Below are positions 16,845 through 26,402 of a stretch of 64,000 nt of DNA, piece by piece. The stretch comes from Actinomycetota bacterium. GTDB lineage: Bacteria; Actinomycetota; Acidimicrobiia; Acidimicrobiales; Ilumatobacteraceae. Numbering within the stretch: the first letter of the stretch is position 1; each line of letters begins with the position of its first letter. The stretch is taken from contig JAPKZX010000023.1 in the NCBI GenBank assembly GCA_026393575.1, forward strand, positions 31,528 to 95,527, read 5' to 3'. Made by a program: the position numbers and the translations under genes. The notes beneath the pieces are model-generated. The model was not told the DNA's origin. It saw only the letters and a list, made by a program, of their open reading frames with translations, and ran no database searches.

Positions 16845-18019
16845 TTCCAATTCACCAGTCGTTCTGACGCTTCATGAATTGTGGACAGTTGTTTGCAAAA
16901 CGCGAAGCGAACGAGATGTGTTCCTTCTGCAGCATGTGTTGGATGGTAAAGCACTGAAGATGGAATAGCCACCACCCCACAAGCATGCGGTAGCTGTTGA
17001 CAAAACTCGAGGCTATTCAAGTGTGACCACCTGCTGCTGATGTCTGCAGTGATGAAATATGTGCCCTCTGGCTTGATGGGCGCAAGGCCTGCAGCAGTCA
17101 AAGCGTTCGTGAGTATGTCCCGCTTCTCTTGTAGATCTGCAGCAAGTGTCGAGAAATACTCGTCAGGGAGGCGCAGTCCAGCGGCAATGGCAACTTGGAA
17201 AGGTGTTCCACCGGCAAATGTAAACAACTGCTTCGCCATTCGTACCGCGTTAACAAGGTGTGCTGGTGCACAGGCCCAACCAATTTTCCATCCCGTCACA
17301 TTGAACGATTTGCCACCTGAAGAAATAGTGATGGTGCGTTCGTGCATGCCGGGAAGAGTTGCGATGGGGACATGAACTGCGTTGTCAAACACAAGATGTT
17401 CATACACTTCGTCCGAAATAACAATGAGGTCACGTTCAATTGCGTGCCGAGCAATGATTCTCAATTCTTCAGTGGTGAAGACTGTGCCCGTTGGGTTGTG
17501 CGGTGAGTTGAGAAGAATGACTCGCGTCTTGCCTGAAAATGCTCGTGCTAGTTCTGCTTCATCAAATGTGTATCGACCATCATGCTGCGGGCGAAGTGTG
17601 ACGGGTCTAAGCACTGCGCCACCAAGTGATGTGAGTCCTGCATAGGTATCGAAGAGCGGTTCAAAGACCACGACTTCGTCTTCGTCATTGAGAAGCCCTA
17701 ACAACGATGCGGCAATGGCCTCACTTGCGCCGACTGTAATAAGAATTTCAGTGTTGGGGTCGTACTCAAGTTCCCAGAACCGTTTTTGGTGTTCACTCAC
17801 TGCTTGTCGTAGGTCGGCGACGCCAATGCCAGGCGGATACTGATTGTTTCCCAGTGCTATTTGTTCTTGCGCAGTTAGCAGTACCTCGGGTGGACCGTCG
17901 TAGTCCGGGAATCCTTGCCCCAGGTTTATGGCGCCAGTCTGTAACGCGAGCGCAGTCATCTCAGCAAAGATGGAGGCTCCAAAGCCTTCCAATCGATGGG
18001 CGAGAGGCGAGTTGGTCAC
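16841..18019 (-). CDS. PLP-dependent aminotransferase, KAT/methionine aminotransferase type
   Basis: 392 residues, fold-type I class I/II aminotransferase. Landmarks are AINLGQGFPDYDGP near residue 30, LLNSPHNPTGTVF near residue 168, VISDEVYEHLVFD near residue 200 and the PLP-lysine block SSGGKSFNVTGWKIGW near residue 235. The GQGFPD motif is characteristic of kynurenine/glutamine transaminase K and YbdL-like enzymes, which often use glutamine or methionine as amino donor. The start is a GTG at 18019. It overlaps the omega-amidase gene by four bases; together they would transaminate a 2-oxo acid with glutamine and remove the resulting oxoglutaramate. Confidence 0.9.
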   Translation of the reverse strand: MTNSPLAHRLEGFGASIFAEMTALALQTGAINLGQGFPDYDGPPEVLLTAQEQIALGNNQYPPGIGVADLRQAVSEHQKRFWELEYDPNTEILITVGASEAIAASLLGLLNDEDEVVVFEPLFDTYAGLTSLGGAVLRPVTLRPQHDGRYTFDEAELARAFSGKTRVILLNSPHNPTGTVFTTEELRIIARHAIERDLIVISDEVYEHLVFDNAVHVPIATLPGMHERTITISSGGKSFNVTGWKIGWACAPAHLVNAVRMAKQLFTFAGGTPFQVAIAAGLRLPDEYFSTLAADLQEKRDILTNALTAAGLAPIKPEGTYFITADISSRWSHLNSLEFCQQLPHACGVVAIPSSVLYHPTHAAEGTHLVRFAFCKQLSTIHEASERLVNWK

Positions 18020-18040
18020 ATCTCTAGCGTATGCGTTGAG

Positions 18041-19042
18041 TTAAGCGGTCCATCCAGCGAACGCATCGATCATGGCGGTGACATCGCCCAGTGGGTACAA
18101 GATGGGGCAGGTTGCTCCGTCTTTCATGTATTCACGCACTTTTGCGCGTGCATCATCTGGTGTTCCTGATGCGGTCAACATCTGAACAATCTCATCAGGT
18201 ACCAATTTGGATGCAGCCACAACTTGTTCGTGAGTGGCTGGCCATGTGAGCACTTCGCCGACCTTGTCGAGCAAAGACTGCGGCACACCTGAGGCCTTCA
18301 TGATGTGTGGCTGCTGGCCGAGATATTGGGTCACCATCAGACGAGCCATGTCGAGTGCGGTCTTGCGATCTTCGTGAACACTGCATACAACAAGTTGTGG
18401 GCGGTCAATGTTTTCCCACTTACGACCTGCTTTGTCGGCGCCAATGGCAAGGTGTTCGAGAGCCTTCTTGTTGTAATCAGGTGAAACCAAATAGTTGAGT
18501 ACTACGCCATCGCAAATCTCTCCGGCTAATTCCATCATTTGCATGCCTGTGGCGCCGAGGTAAATAGGAACATCCTTCGGACGACGGTCTTGATATACGT
18601 AATCAAGTTCAACACCATCAAGTTGTACAAACTCGCCATTCATAGTGACTGTCTCGTTTGCTAACAATGCTCGAACAGCAGTCACAATCTCGCGCATGGC
18701 ACGAAGTGGTTTGTTGCGAGTGATGCCAACTTTTGCAGCAAGCGGATCCCACCACGCGCCAATTCCAAGTATCACTCTGCCTGGAGCAAGATCGTCGAGT
18801 GTAGAAAACGTTGCAGCGAGGCGTGCTGGGTTACGTGTCCAACAATCAACTACACCAGAACCAATCTTGATCTTGTCCGTGACTGCGGCAAAGGCAGACA
18901 TAGGAACAATTGCATCACGTACGAGGCGGCTATCGGCTTGCCATACGGCTTCGAAACCTTTTTCTTCTGCGTACTTGGCGTACTGCATGCCTTCAGAGAT
19001 TGGGTGAGCGTCTTGAAGATAGAGAGCGGCTGGACTTGTCAT
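18041..19042 (-). CDS. LLM-class F420-dependent oxidoreductase
   Basis: 333 residues. LLM features are the [19 protein letters not shown] strand-loop near residue 60, [18 protein letters not shown] near residue 85 and [18 protein letters not shown] near residue 160. This set is close to the methylenetetrahydromethanopterin reductase-like branch that uses F420. The ATG at 19042 has AGGAGA six bases upstream. The gene sits 18 bases after the molybdenum hydroxylase stop on the same strand, so the two redox enzymes may be co-expressed. Substrate is not predictable. Confidence 0.88.
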   Translation of the reverse strand: MTSPAALYLQDAHPISEGMQYAKYAEEKGFEAVWQADSRLVRDAIVPMSAFAAVTDKIKIGSGVVDCWTRNPARLAATFSTLDDLAPGRVILGIGAWWDPLAAKVGITRNKPLRAMREIVTAVRALLANETVTMNGEFVQLDGVELDYVYQDRRPKDVPIYLGATGMQMMELAGEICDGVVLNYLVSPDYNKKALEHLAIGADKAGRKWENIDRPQLVVCSVHEDRKTALDMARLMVTQYLGQQPHIMKASGVPQSLLDKVGEVLTWPATHEQVVAASKLVPDEIVQMLTASGTPDDARAKVREYMKDGATCPILYPLGDVTAMIDAFAGWTA

Positions 19043-19060
19043 GGATTCTCCTAGGAAGTA

Positions 19061-21658
19061 TTAATCGGCAGTATCGGAAGTTTTAGGTTTCATCGGCAAT
19101 CGTGTCCGCCATATTCCGTCTGCGGCGTGAAGAGCTGCAGCCACAGCTGGGGCAGTGGGAACAAGACCAATCTCGCCGACTCCCTTAATGCCGTACGGGC
19201 TTCGTGGCTGAGGACACTCAACCATGATCACGTCGATTGGTGGCATGTCTTTCGGGCGAATAATGCCGAGAGAACGCAATGTCATATTGGTGGGGAAGCC
19301 GTTTTCATCGCTAGGGAAGTCTTCAGTGAGTGCATAGCCAAGACCCATGTGAACGGCGCCTTCAATCTGTCCTTCACACAGGGTGGGATTGACTGCTTTG
19401 CCCACATCGTGAACTGCAACAACTTTTTCGATTGCTTGAGTTTCTTTATCCATCACCACGAGCTGTGCTGCATAGCCAAACGCTGAGTGAATGGTGGGGT
19501 TCACAACACCTGGTTCACCAAGATGTTGCGTCCAATCCACTACATATTCGCCCATGTAATCCACCCCAACTTGCCGTCCGCCTTCGTCGGCCTTCAAACA
19601 TGCTTCCCGCACGCTTGCTGCAGCCATGAGTGTTCCTCTGCTGCCAGTGGTCTGGCCAAAGCCGAGTTGTCGTGTGGTGTCAACGATGACGCGAATAGAT
19701 GCTGGATCAATTCCGAGTTCTTCTACTGCAACCTGAAGCGCCACAGTGTGAACTCCTTGTCCCATTTCGGTCCAACCATGGCGCACTTCAACGAGTCCGT
19801 CGTTACGGAAGTGGATAACCGCTCGAGTGACTTCTCTAAATCCATTACCAAGGCCAGAGTTCTTTAGGCCAAGTCCAAGTCCGACTGCTTTGCCTTCGCT
19901 GATTGCTTTGTCGTAGGCAGGCTTGATCGTGTCGAGGCATTCTTCAGCGCCTAAGCAACCATCGTCCATGATTTGACCAGGACCCCATACTTCGCCGGGG
20001 TGAATAACGTTTTGTTTACGAATGTCCCAACCGGAAATTCCCGCCATCTCTGCGAGGCGGTCGAGGCAACCTTCCATAGCAAACTGTGCTTGGTTCGCAC
20101 CGAATCCACGGAAAGCACCACAAACGGGGTTGTTAGTGCGCACTGCGACAGAGGAGACATCAACTGAAGGTGTGTGATACGGGCCAGTGGCATGGCCAGC
20201 TGCGCGTTCAAGAACTTTCATACCGACAGATGCGTATGCGCCAGAGTCACCAATCATGCGAGCGCGCACAGCAGTGAGTTTGCCATTTGCGTCGCAGCCA
20301 ACTGTGTACTCCATGCGAATGGGGTGCCGTTTGGCGTGCATTAGCAAACTCTCTTCGCGAGACAGCGTGCACTTGACAGGCTTTTGCATCAGCCATGCGG
20401 CTAACGCTGTTTGTCCTTGGTTCGACATGTCTTCTTTGCCGCCGAATGCGCCACCATTGGAAACCAATTCAACTGTGACGGCTTCGGTTGGAACATTCAA
20501 GATGGCACAAATCTGATCGCGGTCGTCCCACACACCTTGACCACCGGAATACACGTGCATTGTGCCATCAGTTGCATTGGGTACTGCGAGTGTTGATTCG
20601 GGTTCAAGGAAAGCGTGTTCAATTCGCTGAGTATGGAAAGTCTCTGTAACAACATGCGCGCTATTGGCTAATGCATGTGTGGCGTCGCCACGTTGGTACT
20701 CGCTACGCGAAAGGACATTTGAGTCTGTTCCCCATACAGCGATCTCTGAACTCTCGACTGCTGCAACAGCGTCTACAACAGGTGTAAGCGGGGAGTAGGC
20801 AACATTGATTAGCTCTGCAGCAGCCCGTGCTTGTCGACGCGTATCGGCAACCACAATTGCCAGAACGTCTCCTGCGTAAGAAGTGCGCTCACCAACGCCA
20901 ATGAAGACTGGCCAGTCCTTGTAGATGATTCCAACTCTGATGTCACCGGGCACATCGTCGGCGGTAAAGACTGCGTGGACACCAAGTGCCGCTAGTGCTG
21001 CACTGGTGTCTATTGACAAAATATCTGCGCGGGTGTGTTGCGTGAGGTGAAGTGCGGCGTGCAACATGCCTGGCACACGAATGTCGTCCACATATCCGCG
21101 ATCTCCAAGGGCGAGTTCAGCGGCCTCGTATTTGCTGCCGCGAGATCCAACACCTTGCGGCAGCGAGATATCGACTGGCGTACCTTTCGCAACAGACTCA
21201 ATGGCGTCAAGAACTTTCACATAACCGGTGCAACGACACAGATGTGCACCAAGGTGACGTGCCATGTCTTCACGCTTTAGGTCGGCGCCTTTTTTATCAA
21301 TCTGAGATTTTGCACGCATGACAATGCCTGGAATACAAAAACCGCACTGCAGACCGCCGCAAGACGCAAAGGCATCGGAGAACTTCTGACGTTCTTCATC
21401 AGGAATTCCTTCAAGGGTGACAATGTCTTTGCCTTGCGCCTTAGCAACGGAATACTGACACGAGACTTGTGCTTTGCCGTCGATCATGATGGTGCAGCAA
21501 CCGCACTGACCCGTAGGGGAACAGCCATCCTTGGCGGAGGTGACATTGAGTTCGTCGCGTAGCGCGGCCAACAAGTGTGGGTGATCGCTGTCCACTGACA
21601 CTTCTGCGCCGTTCACGCGAAACGAAATGCGGGTTGCAGGGGCGGCTAGGTCAGTCAT
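19061..21658 (-). CDS. Molybdenum hydroxylase: [2Fe-2S] domain fused to the molybdopterin subunit (no FAD domain)
   Basis: 865 residues of the xanthine oxidase/aldehyde oxidoreductase family. Residues about 1-80 are a plant-type ferredoxin (KDGCSPTGQCGCC); about 95-155 the second [2Fe-2S] domain (CGGLQCGFCIPG, LCRCTGY). From about residue 175 the CoxL-like molybdopterin part follows, with VCGAFRGFGANQAQFAMEG, MGQGVHTVALQVAVEELG and the catalytic glutamate in IKGVGEIGLVP near the end. There is no FAD/CoxM domain in the protein or adjacent, an architecture like the Desulfovibrio aldehyde oxidoreductase, which passes electrons to a separate acceptor. Likely reaction: hydroxylation of an aldehyde or N-heterocycle. 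Cofactor assembly genes are not in the window. Confidence 0.9.
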   Translation of the reverse strand: MTDLAAPATRISFRVNGAEVSVDSDHPHLLAALRDELNVTSAKDGCSPTGQCGCCTIMIDGKAQVSCQYSVAKAQGKDIVTLEGIPDEERQKFSDAFASCGGLQCGFCIPGIVMRAKSQIDKKGADLKREDMARHLGAHLCRCTGYVKVLDAIESVAKGTPVDISLPQGVGSRGSKYEAAELALGDRGYVDDIRVPGMLHAALHLTQHTRADILSIDTSAALAALGVHAVFTADDVPGDIRVGIIYKDWPVFIGVGERTSYAGDVLAIVVADTRRQARAAAELINVAYSPLTPVVDAVAAVESSEIAVWGTDSNVLSRSEYQRGDATHALANSAHVVTETFHTQRIEHAFLEPESTLAVPNATDGTMHVYSGGQGVWDDRDQICAILNVPTEAVTVELVSNGGAFGGKEDMSNQGQTALAAWLMQKPVKCTLSREESLLMHAKRHPIRMEYTVGCDANGKLTAVRARMIGDSGAYASVGMKVLERAAGHATGPYHTPSVDVSSVAVRTNNPVCGAFRGFGANQAQFAMEGCLDRLAEMAGISGWDIRKQNVIHPGEVWGPGQIMDDGCLGAEECLDTIKPAYDKAISEGKAVGLGLGLKNSGLGNGFREVTRAVIHFRNDGLVEVRHGWTEMGQGVHTVALQVAVEELGIDPASIRVIVDTTRQLGFGQTTGSRGTLMAAASVREACLKADEGGRQVGVDYMGEYVVDWTQHLGEPGVVNPTIHSAFGYAAQLVVMDKETQAIEKVVAVHDVGKAVNPTLCEGQIEGAVHMGLGYALTEDFPSDENGFPTNMTLRSLGIIRPKDMPPIDVIMVECPQPRSPYGIKGVGEIGLVPTAPAVAAALHAADGIWRTRLPMKPKTSDTAD

Positions 21659-21747
21659 CAGGGTCTAACTTATACGATTTGTAAAACTAAAAGCCATAAA
21701 AATCAAGGGTTCACGCCTACTGGGGAGTAAGAGAATAGGGTTCAGCC

Positions 21748-22731
21748 ATGAAATCTGCTTGGATCCGTCGGCCTGTCATGGGCCTTGCCGTCCTGCTGAT
21801 GGCAGTTGTTCTCACCGTTGTAAGCCCGCTGTGGCTGGTGGTGACCGTTCTGGTTGATGCTGTTCGTGGCCGTTGGAGACTCCCACTAGCGCGCTTCGTG
21901 GCATTCGGAACCTTCTGGGCATGGCTTGAAACTTCTGGAATTGCCATTGCACTGTTTTTCGTTATCACCGGCAGGGGCCACAGCGTGAAGGCCCACTACA
22001 AGCTTCAAAAGTGGTGGACGCGCAGTATGGTGCAGGCACTGGGGTTCACGGTGGGCTTAAAGATCACAGTGGAAGGTGCTGAAGAGATCGGGACCGGCCC
22101 AGTGATTGCCTTGTGTCGGCACGCAAGTTTGGCGGACTCCATCATGAGTGCATGGGTGGTTGCCACTCATTGCAAACTCAACCCACGCTACGTGTTGAAA
22201 AAAGAATTGAAGATGGATCCATGTCTCGACATTTTGGGTCACCGACTCCCGAACTACTTCGTTGACCGTGGGTCTTTGAACATCTCTGCAGAGTTGCAGG
22301 GTATTGAACAAATGGCTTCAGGACTAGGCGTTGGTGATGTTGCCGTCATATTCCCCGAAGGCAGTCGAGCAAGTGGCAAGAAACGCACGCGTGCAATCGA
22401 ACGACTGCGTGAGCGTGCTCCAGAACGCGCAGCTCGACTCGAGGGTTTGCGCTACTTGATTGCGCCAAAACCTGCGGGCGCATCGGCTTTATTGAATGCG
22501 GTCCCGCACGCGAACATCGTGACGATGTGGCACAGCGGATTTGATGGCCTCGACACTTTCTCTGGCATCGTGCGTCATCTTGGCAATTCCAAGGCGCGTG
22601 TCCATGTGCGAGTGCAGGAGTACGAGCGTTCTACTATTCCTACAGGAGATGCGTTCACCGAATGGCTCGACAATCGTTGGGTTGAGATGGATGCAGCAGT
22701 AGCGAATCAGTTACAAATAGAAAAGAGTTAA
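21748..22731 (+). CDS. 1-acyl-glycerol-3-phosphate acyltransferase-like (PlsC family)
   Basis: 327 residues. The acyltransferase motif HxxxxD is present in LCRHASLADSI near residue 128, followed by YFVDRG and FPEGSRASG near residue 205, the standard PlsC blocks. One or two N-terminal hydrophobic helices (residues about 10-70) would anchor it to the membrane. The protein is longer than typical PlsC, with extra C-terminal sequence. It probably acylates lysophosphatidate or a related lysolipid with acyl-CoA or acyl-ACP. The next gene, a DUF1295 reductase, starts four bases after its stop, so they form an operon. Confidence 0.85.
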   Translation: MKSAWIRRPVMGLAVLLMAVVLTVVSPLWLVVTVLVDAVRGRWRLPLARFVAFGTFWAWLETSGIAIALFFVITGRGHSVKAHYKLQKWWTRSMVQALGFTVGLKITVEGAEEIGTGPVIALCRHASLADSIMSAWVVATHCKLNPRYVLKKELKMDPCLDILGHRLPNYFVDRGSLNISAELQGIEQMASGLGVGDVAVIFPEGSRASGKKRTRAIERLRERAPERAARLEGLRYLIAPKPAGASALLNAVPHANIVTMWHSGFDGLDTFSGIVRHLGNSKARVHVRVQEYERSTIPTGDAFTEWLDNRWVEMDAAVANQLQIEKS

Positions 22732-22734
22732 GCC

Positions 22735-23511
22735 ATGGCAGATGCAATGTTGGTAGCGGCAATCACAATTCTGTGCATCATGGTTGCTACCTGGTTACTG
22801 AGTTTGGTTCTGAAGAATGCTTCAATCGTCGACATTGTGTGGGGTCTCGGTTTTGCAATTACGTCATGGGTTTTAGCCATCACAATTGACGGCGATAACA
22901 CCCGACAGATTTTGCTTGCAGTCATGGTGGGGTCATGGGGGCTTCGACTAGGTGGTTACCTCGCCAAGCGCAATATTGGTCATGGGGAAGACTGGCGCTA
23001 CAAAGCGATGCGCAAAAAGAAGGGTGCACGCTTTGGTTTGATCAGTTTGGTCACTGTGTTTGGTCTGCAGGGCGTTCTCATGTGGGTCGTCTCGCTTCCT
23101 GTCATGTTTGGAAATTCCGATGCAACACCAGGAGTTGGGCCACTTGCAGTCATCGGTGTCATGGTGTGGGCTGTTGGGCTTTCTTTCGAAGCTGTTGGTG
23201 ATTGGCAACTGGTCCAGTTCAAGAAGGATCCGAATAACGCTGGAAAGGTAATGCAAACCGGTTTGTGGAGCCTGACGCGTCACCCGAATTATTTTGGTGA
23301 TGCATTGTTGTGGTGGGGCATTGGCATTGTGGGTGCCGAGACCGGCATCGGAGTCATCGGCTTCATCGGGCCAGTCGTAATGACTGTGTTCTTGTTGCGC
23401 GTATCAGGTGTTCCCATGTTGGAGCGTTCGCTGATGAAGCGTCGTGAGGGATACGCAGAGTACGCCGCTCGTACAAGTGCATTTATTCCGCGGCCGCCGA
23501 AACGAATCTAA
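22735..23511 (+). CDS. DUF1295 membrane protein (steroid 5-alpha-reductase-like)
   Basis: 258 residues with about six membrane helices. SLTRHPNYFGDALLWWGI near residue 178 is the signature of DUF1295, a group in the steroid 5-alpha-reductase/isoprenylcysteine methyltransferase-like superfamily; the histidine and aromatic residues would line the NADPH site. The C-terminal MKRREGYAEYAARTSAFIP also matches. Members probably reduce a double bond in a lipid or isoprenoid, but biochemical data are sparse. It lies directly after a PlsC-like acyltransferase, suggesting a shared lipid role. The family call is strong, substrate unknown. Confidence 0.85.
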   Translation: MADAMLVAAITILCIMVATWLLSLVLKNASIVDIVWGLGFAITSWVLAITIDGDNTRQILLAVMVGSWGLRLGGYLAKRNIGHGEDWRYKAMRKKKGARFGLISLVTVFGLQGVLMWVVSLPVMFGNSDATPGVGPLAVIGVMVWAVGLSFEAVGDWQLVQFKKDPNNAGKVMQTGLWSLTRHPNYFGDALLWWGIGIVGAETGIGVIGFIGPVVMTVFLLRVSGVPMLERSLMKRREGYAEYAARTSAFIPRPPKRI

Positions 23512-23520
23512 GGTTCGAAT

Positions 23521-24678
23521 TTAAAGAGCGGCAAGGGCCTGATGAATGTCGTCAACGAGATCGTCGGCGTCTTCAAGCCCAATGGAGAATCGCAATAGAC
23601 CAGCGGTGACTCCGAGAGATTCAAGTTCACTTGGAGGAAGCCCTACGTGTGTACTTGTTGCTGGGTGGCACACCAAGGTCTCTGGACCACCGAACGATGT
23701 TGCAATGTGGGCAATACGAAGTTTCGATACAAAGGCTTCACAAGTTGCGAAGTCGCCATCTAGTTCTAAGGCGAACACTGTTCCGCCAAACCGCATTTGT
23801 CGCCGCGCAAGTTCATGTTGTGCGTGTGACTCAAGAAATGGGTGCTGCACTGAAACAACTTTGGAATGGCTCTCGAGAGACCGTGCAATGGTGAGAGCAG
23901 ATGTGTTCTGGTGTTGCAGTCGAACGCCGAGCGTGCGTAACCCACGAAGAGCGTTCAGTGCGTCATGCGGTGATGGCGATGCGCCGTGCATGACTGAATA
24001 AGCCCACACCGCGTCAATGAGGTCTTTCTCTCCGGCAATGACGCCGAGCAACGCATCGTTGTGTCCGCCAATTCCTTTGGTCGCAGAATGCAAAACAATG
24101 TCTACGCCAAAGTCGAGTGGACGCTGACCAAGAGGTGTTGAAAGTGTGGAATCAACAATGGTGAATGGTCCGTTGATTGCGCCAAGCTCTTCAAGGTTGG
24201 TGACGGAGAGGCGGGGATTGGAGGGAGTTTCTGCAAGCACAAGCATGGTGCGTCCTGGTTGAACAGCTGCTGCAAATGAGCCCGGAACGGTTGGGTCCAC
24301 AAAAGTTGTTTCAATTCCAAGGCGCTGACACGGGCCCTGCAGGAAAGAAAGCGTGGCGCCGTAAATGTTGTTCTGCGCAACGATGTGAGATCCCTGACTA
24401 CAGAACGCCAAGATGACAGACGAGATGGCTCCCATGCCAGAGCCGAACGCGAGTGCGCTTTCAGCACCCTCAAGAGTTGCGATGGCATCTTCAAATTGAG
24501 TCACGGTGGGGTTTGAGAATCGCGAGTAAAACGTCTCGGAGCGAAGCCCTGTGGCGCGACGAGTGGCGTCGAGAAGGCTCTCGGACTCCCACACGGTGTT
24601 TGGCCACAGCGCAGGCGCAAGTGACCGAGATGAGTCTCTTCCGGCAGTGATTGCTGTGGTTTCGGGCTTATTCGGCAC
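23521..24678 (-). CDS. Cys/Met-metabolism PLP enzyme (cystathionine gamma-synthase/lyase family)
   Basis: 385 residues. Typical blocks are YSRFSNPTVTQFEDAIATLE near residue 52, GSGMGAISSVILAF near residue 78, VDSTLSTPLGQRPLDFG near residue 150 and the PLP-lysine site LHSATKGIGGHNDALLG near residue 190. The C-terminal RFSIGLEDADDLVDDI is universal in this family. Members carry out gamma- or beta-elimination or replacement on homocysteine-, cysteine- or methionine-type substrates, and synthase and lyase cannot be separated by eye. The start is a GTG at 24678. The gene is divergent from the small membrane protein at 24768. Confidence 0.9.
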   Translation of the reverse strand: MPNKPETTAITAGRDSSRSLAPALWPNTVWESESLLDATRRATGLRSETFYSRFSNPTVTQFEDAIATLEGAESALAFGSGMGAISSVILAFCSQGSHIVAQNNIYGATLSFLQGPCQRLGIETTFVDPTVPGSFAAAVQPGRTMLVLAETPSNPRLSVTNLEELGAINGPFTIVDSTLSTPLGQRPLDFGVDIVLHSATKGIGGHNDALLGVIAGEKDLIDAVWAYSVMHGASPSPHDALNALRGLRTLGVRLQHQNTSALTIARSLESHSKVVSVQHPFLESHAQHELARRQMRFGGTVFALELDGDFATCEAFVSKLRIAHIATSFGGPETLVCHPATSTHVGLPPSELESLGVTAGLLRFSIGLEDADDLVDDIHQALAAL

Positions 24679-24767
24679 GATTTGATGCTAACCACGAAAA
24701 CCCGACTCAAAAGGGGGTATTTAGAGGTTTCTGCCTTCAACTACTTCAGTGGGGTACCCTGATAAGC

Positions 24768-24938
24768 ATGTTCTCATACTTAGATGCCGGTACAGGCAGC
24801 ATGTTGGTCTCAATTCTTGGCGGTGGCCTTGCCGGTATCGGAGTTTTCTGGAAGATGATGCGCGCGAAGATCACGGGCAAGCCAATGCCGATCAGCGACG
24901 TTGACGAAGACGACACTGACGACTCCTCTCATAACTGA
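24768..24938 (+). CDS. 56-residue membrane protein of the 'YLDxGTGS' type
   Basis: The N-terminus FSYLDAGTGSMLVSILGGG leads into one glycine-rich hydrophobic helix, then a basic stretch (KMMRAKITGK) and an acidic tail. Short proteins with this 'YLDPGTGS' start occur widely beside methyltransferase and glycan-modifying genes; none has a settled function that I know of. The ATG at 24768 is chosen because the motif normally sits at the extreme N-terminus; the long in-frame upstream reading has no coding character. The stop is three bases before the next gene, which strongly suggests a joint role with that kinase-like/methyltransferase protein. Confidence 0.75.
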   Translation: MFSYLDAGTGSMLVSILGGGLAGIGVFWKMMRAKITGKPMPISDVDEDDTDDSSHN

Positions 24939-24941
24939 CCC

Positions 24942-26342
24942 ATGTCGCAACTACATCAGGATTCAGGTTCTTTTCGTGACCCTCTGAGCAGAGTTTTTGT
25001 GGGCAACGGTGAAGTTGTCCGTGCCTTTACTGCAATCGGCGCAAAAGACATTGAAAAGGTATGGAAGAAAGCTTCTATTCAGAACGCTTTGGCTTCTGGG
25101 GAACTCATCGAGTCGAACCTTGTCTCGCCAGCGTCGGTAGGGCTAAACGACCCGTGGGTGACTGCAATGACGCACCCACTCATTCCATTTATCTCATATC
25201 CGTACGAGTGGACATTCAGCATGCTGAAAGACGCTGCACAATTGCAATTGAAACTCACTCGTGAGACTTTGGCAGATGGCATTGGTCTGAAAGATGCAAC
25301 GCCGTACAACGTTCAGTTCATCGGATCACGCCCTCAGTTCATTGATGCTGGCTCCTTCGAGAAGCGCCGCAAGGGTGACCCGTGGTACGGATATCGCCAG
25401 TTCTGCGAGATGTACTTGTATCCACTGATGATGCAGGGCTACTTGGGCGTGGGATTTCAACAGTTTCTACGCGGTTCAGTGAATGGCATAGCGCCAGACA
25501 CCATGCGCAAACTGTTGCCAGCAAGTATTCGTCGCCCGCGTAAAGGTCGTCTGACTCACGTTGTGTTGCATGCAGCTGCACAGAATCGCTTTGCCGACAG
25601 CGATAACAACATGAAGAGCGATGCAGCAAAGGCTGGCATGAATGCTCAGGTGCTCGATGCAACATTGCGCAAACTGCAAGGCATCGTGAAAAAGATTTCA
25701 CTTGGCGATAAGAAGTCCACCTGGTCTGAGTATTCAGAGCGTGGGCACTACATCGAATCAAGTCTCGATGAGAAGCAAAAGTTTGTGCGTGACGCTGTGG
25801 CATCTGCACCGCGTAAACAAGTGTGGGATATTGGTTGTAACGATGGTGTGTTTAGTCGCATCGCAGCTGCTCACTCTGACTATGTTGTCGCAATGGATGC
25901 TGACCCGCTTGTGGTCGACCGTTTGTACAACACGTTGAAAGCAGAGAAGAACGAACAAATTCTTCCGTTGTATGTCGATCTCACCGACTCTGGTGGTGGC
26001 GTTGGTTGGCGTGGACAAGAACGTCCAGGAGTTTTTGATCGCGGTCGTCCCGACATCGTGATGGCTCTTGCAGTTATTCACCACATGGCAATTACTTTCC
26101 ATGTTCCACTCGCATCTCAGCTAGATATGTTCCGTGACCTCACTCCAGAACTCATCATTGAAATGCCTCATGCGGACGACCCAATGGTGCGTAAATTGCT
26201 CACAAACAAGCGCGATGGAATCCACGACGATTTCACGCTCGAGGAGTTTGAACGCCTCTTGAATGAGCGCTTTACCGTGAAGTCAAAGATGCTTCTTTCG
26301 AGTGGAACTCGCACGATTTTCCACGCTGTTCGTAAGCCCTAG
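24942..26342 (+). CDS. Two-domain protein: kinase-like N-terminal half plus SAM methyltransferase
   Basis: 466 residues. The C-terminal part (about 260-460) is a class I SAM methyltransferase: VWDIGCNDGVFSRIAA (motif I), VVAMDADPL (acidic end of strand 2) and DIVMALAVIHH (motif IV region). The N-terminal part has LKDATPYNVQF followed by PQFIDAGSFE, which resembles the D-x4-N catalytic loop and the metal-binding ID-x-G of protein-kinase/APH-like folds. That would give a kinase-methyltransferase fusion in the style of the O-antigen chain terminator WbdD, though in reversed order. The kinase reading is inference; the methyltransferase is clear. It is co-transcribed with the small membrane protein, hinting at modification of a membrane-associated glycan or lipid. 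Confidence 0.75.
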   Translation: MSQLHQDSGSFRDPLSRVFVGNGEVVRAFTAIGAKDIEKVWKKASIQNALASGELIESNLVSPASVGLNDPWVTAMTHPLIPFISYPYEWTFSMLKDAAQLQLKLTRETLADGIGLKDATPYNVQFIGSRPQFIDAGSFEKRRKGDPWYGYRQFCEMYLYPLMMQGYLGVGFQQFLRGSVNGIAPDTMRKLLPASIRRPRKGRLTHVVLHAAAQNRFADSDNNMKSDAAKAGMNAQVLDATLRKLQGIVKKISLGDKKSTWSEYSERGHYIESSLDEKQKFVRDAVASAPRKQVWDIGCNDGVFSRIAAAHSDYVVAMDADPLVVDRLYNTLKAEKNEQILPLYVDLTDSGGGVGWRGQERPGVFDRGRPDIVMALAVIHHMAITFHVPLASQLDMFRDLTPELIIEMPHADDPMVRKLLTNKRDGIHDDFTLEEFERLLNERFTVKSKMLLSSGTRTIFHAVRKP

Positions 26343-26402
26343 TCCGACGGGAGCGAAGGAGCGCCGATAGCATTACCGAGTCGTGGTGTTCGCACCGCTA
26401 CT

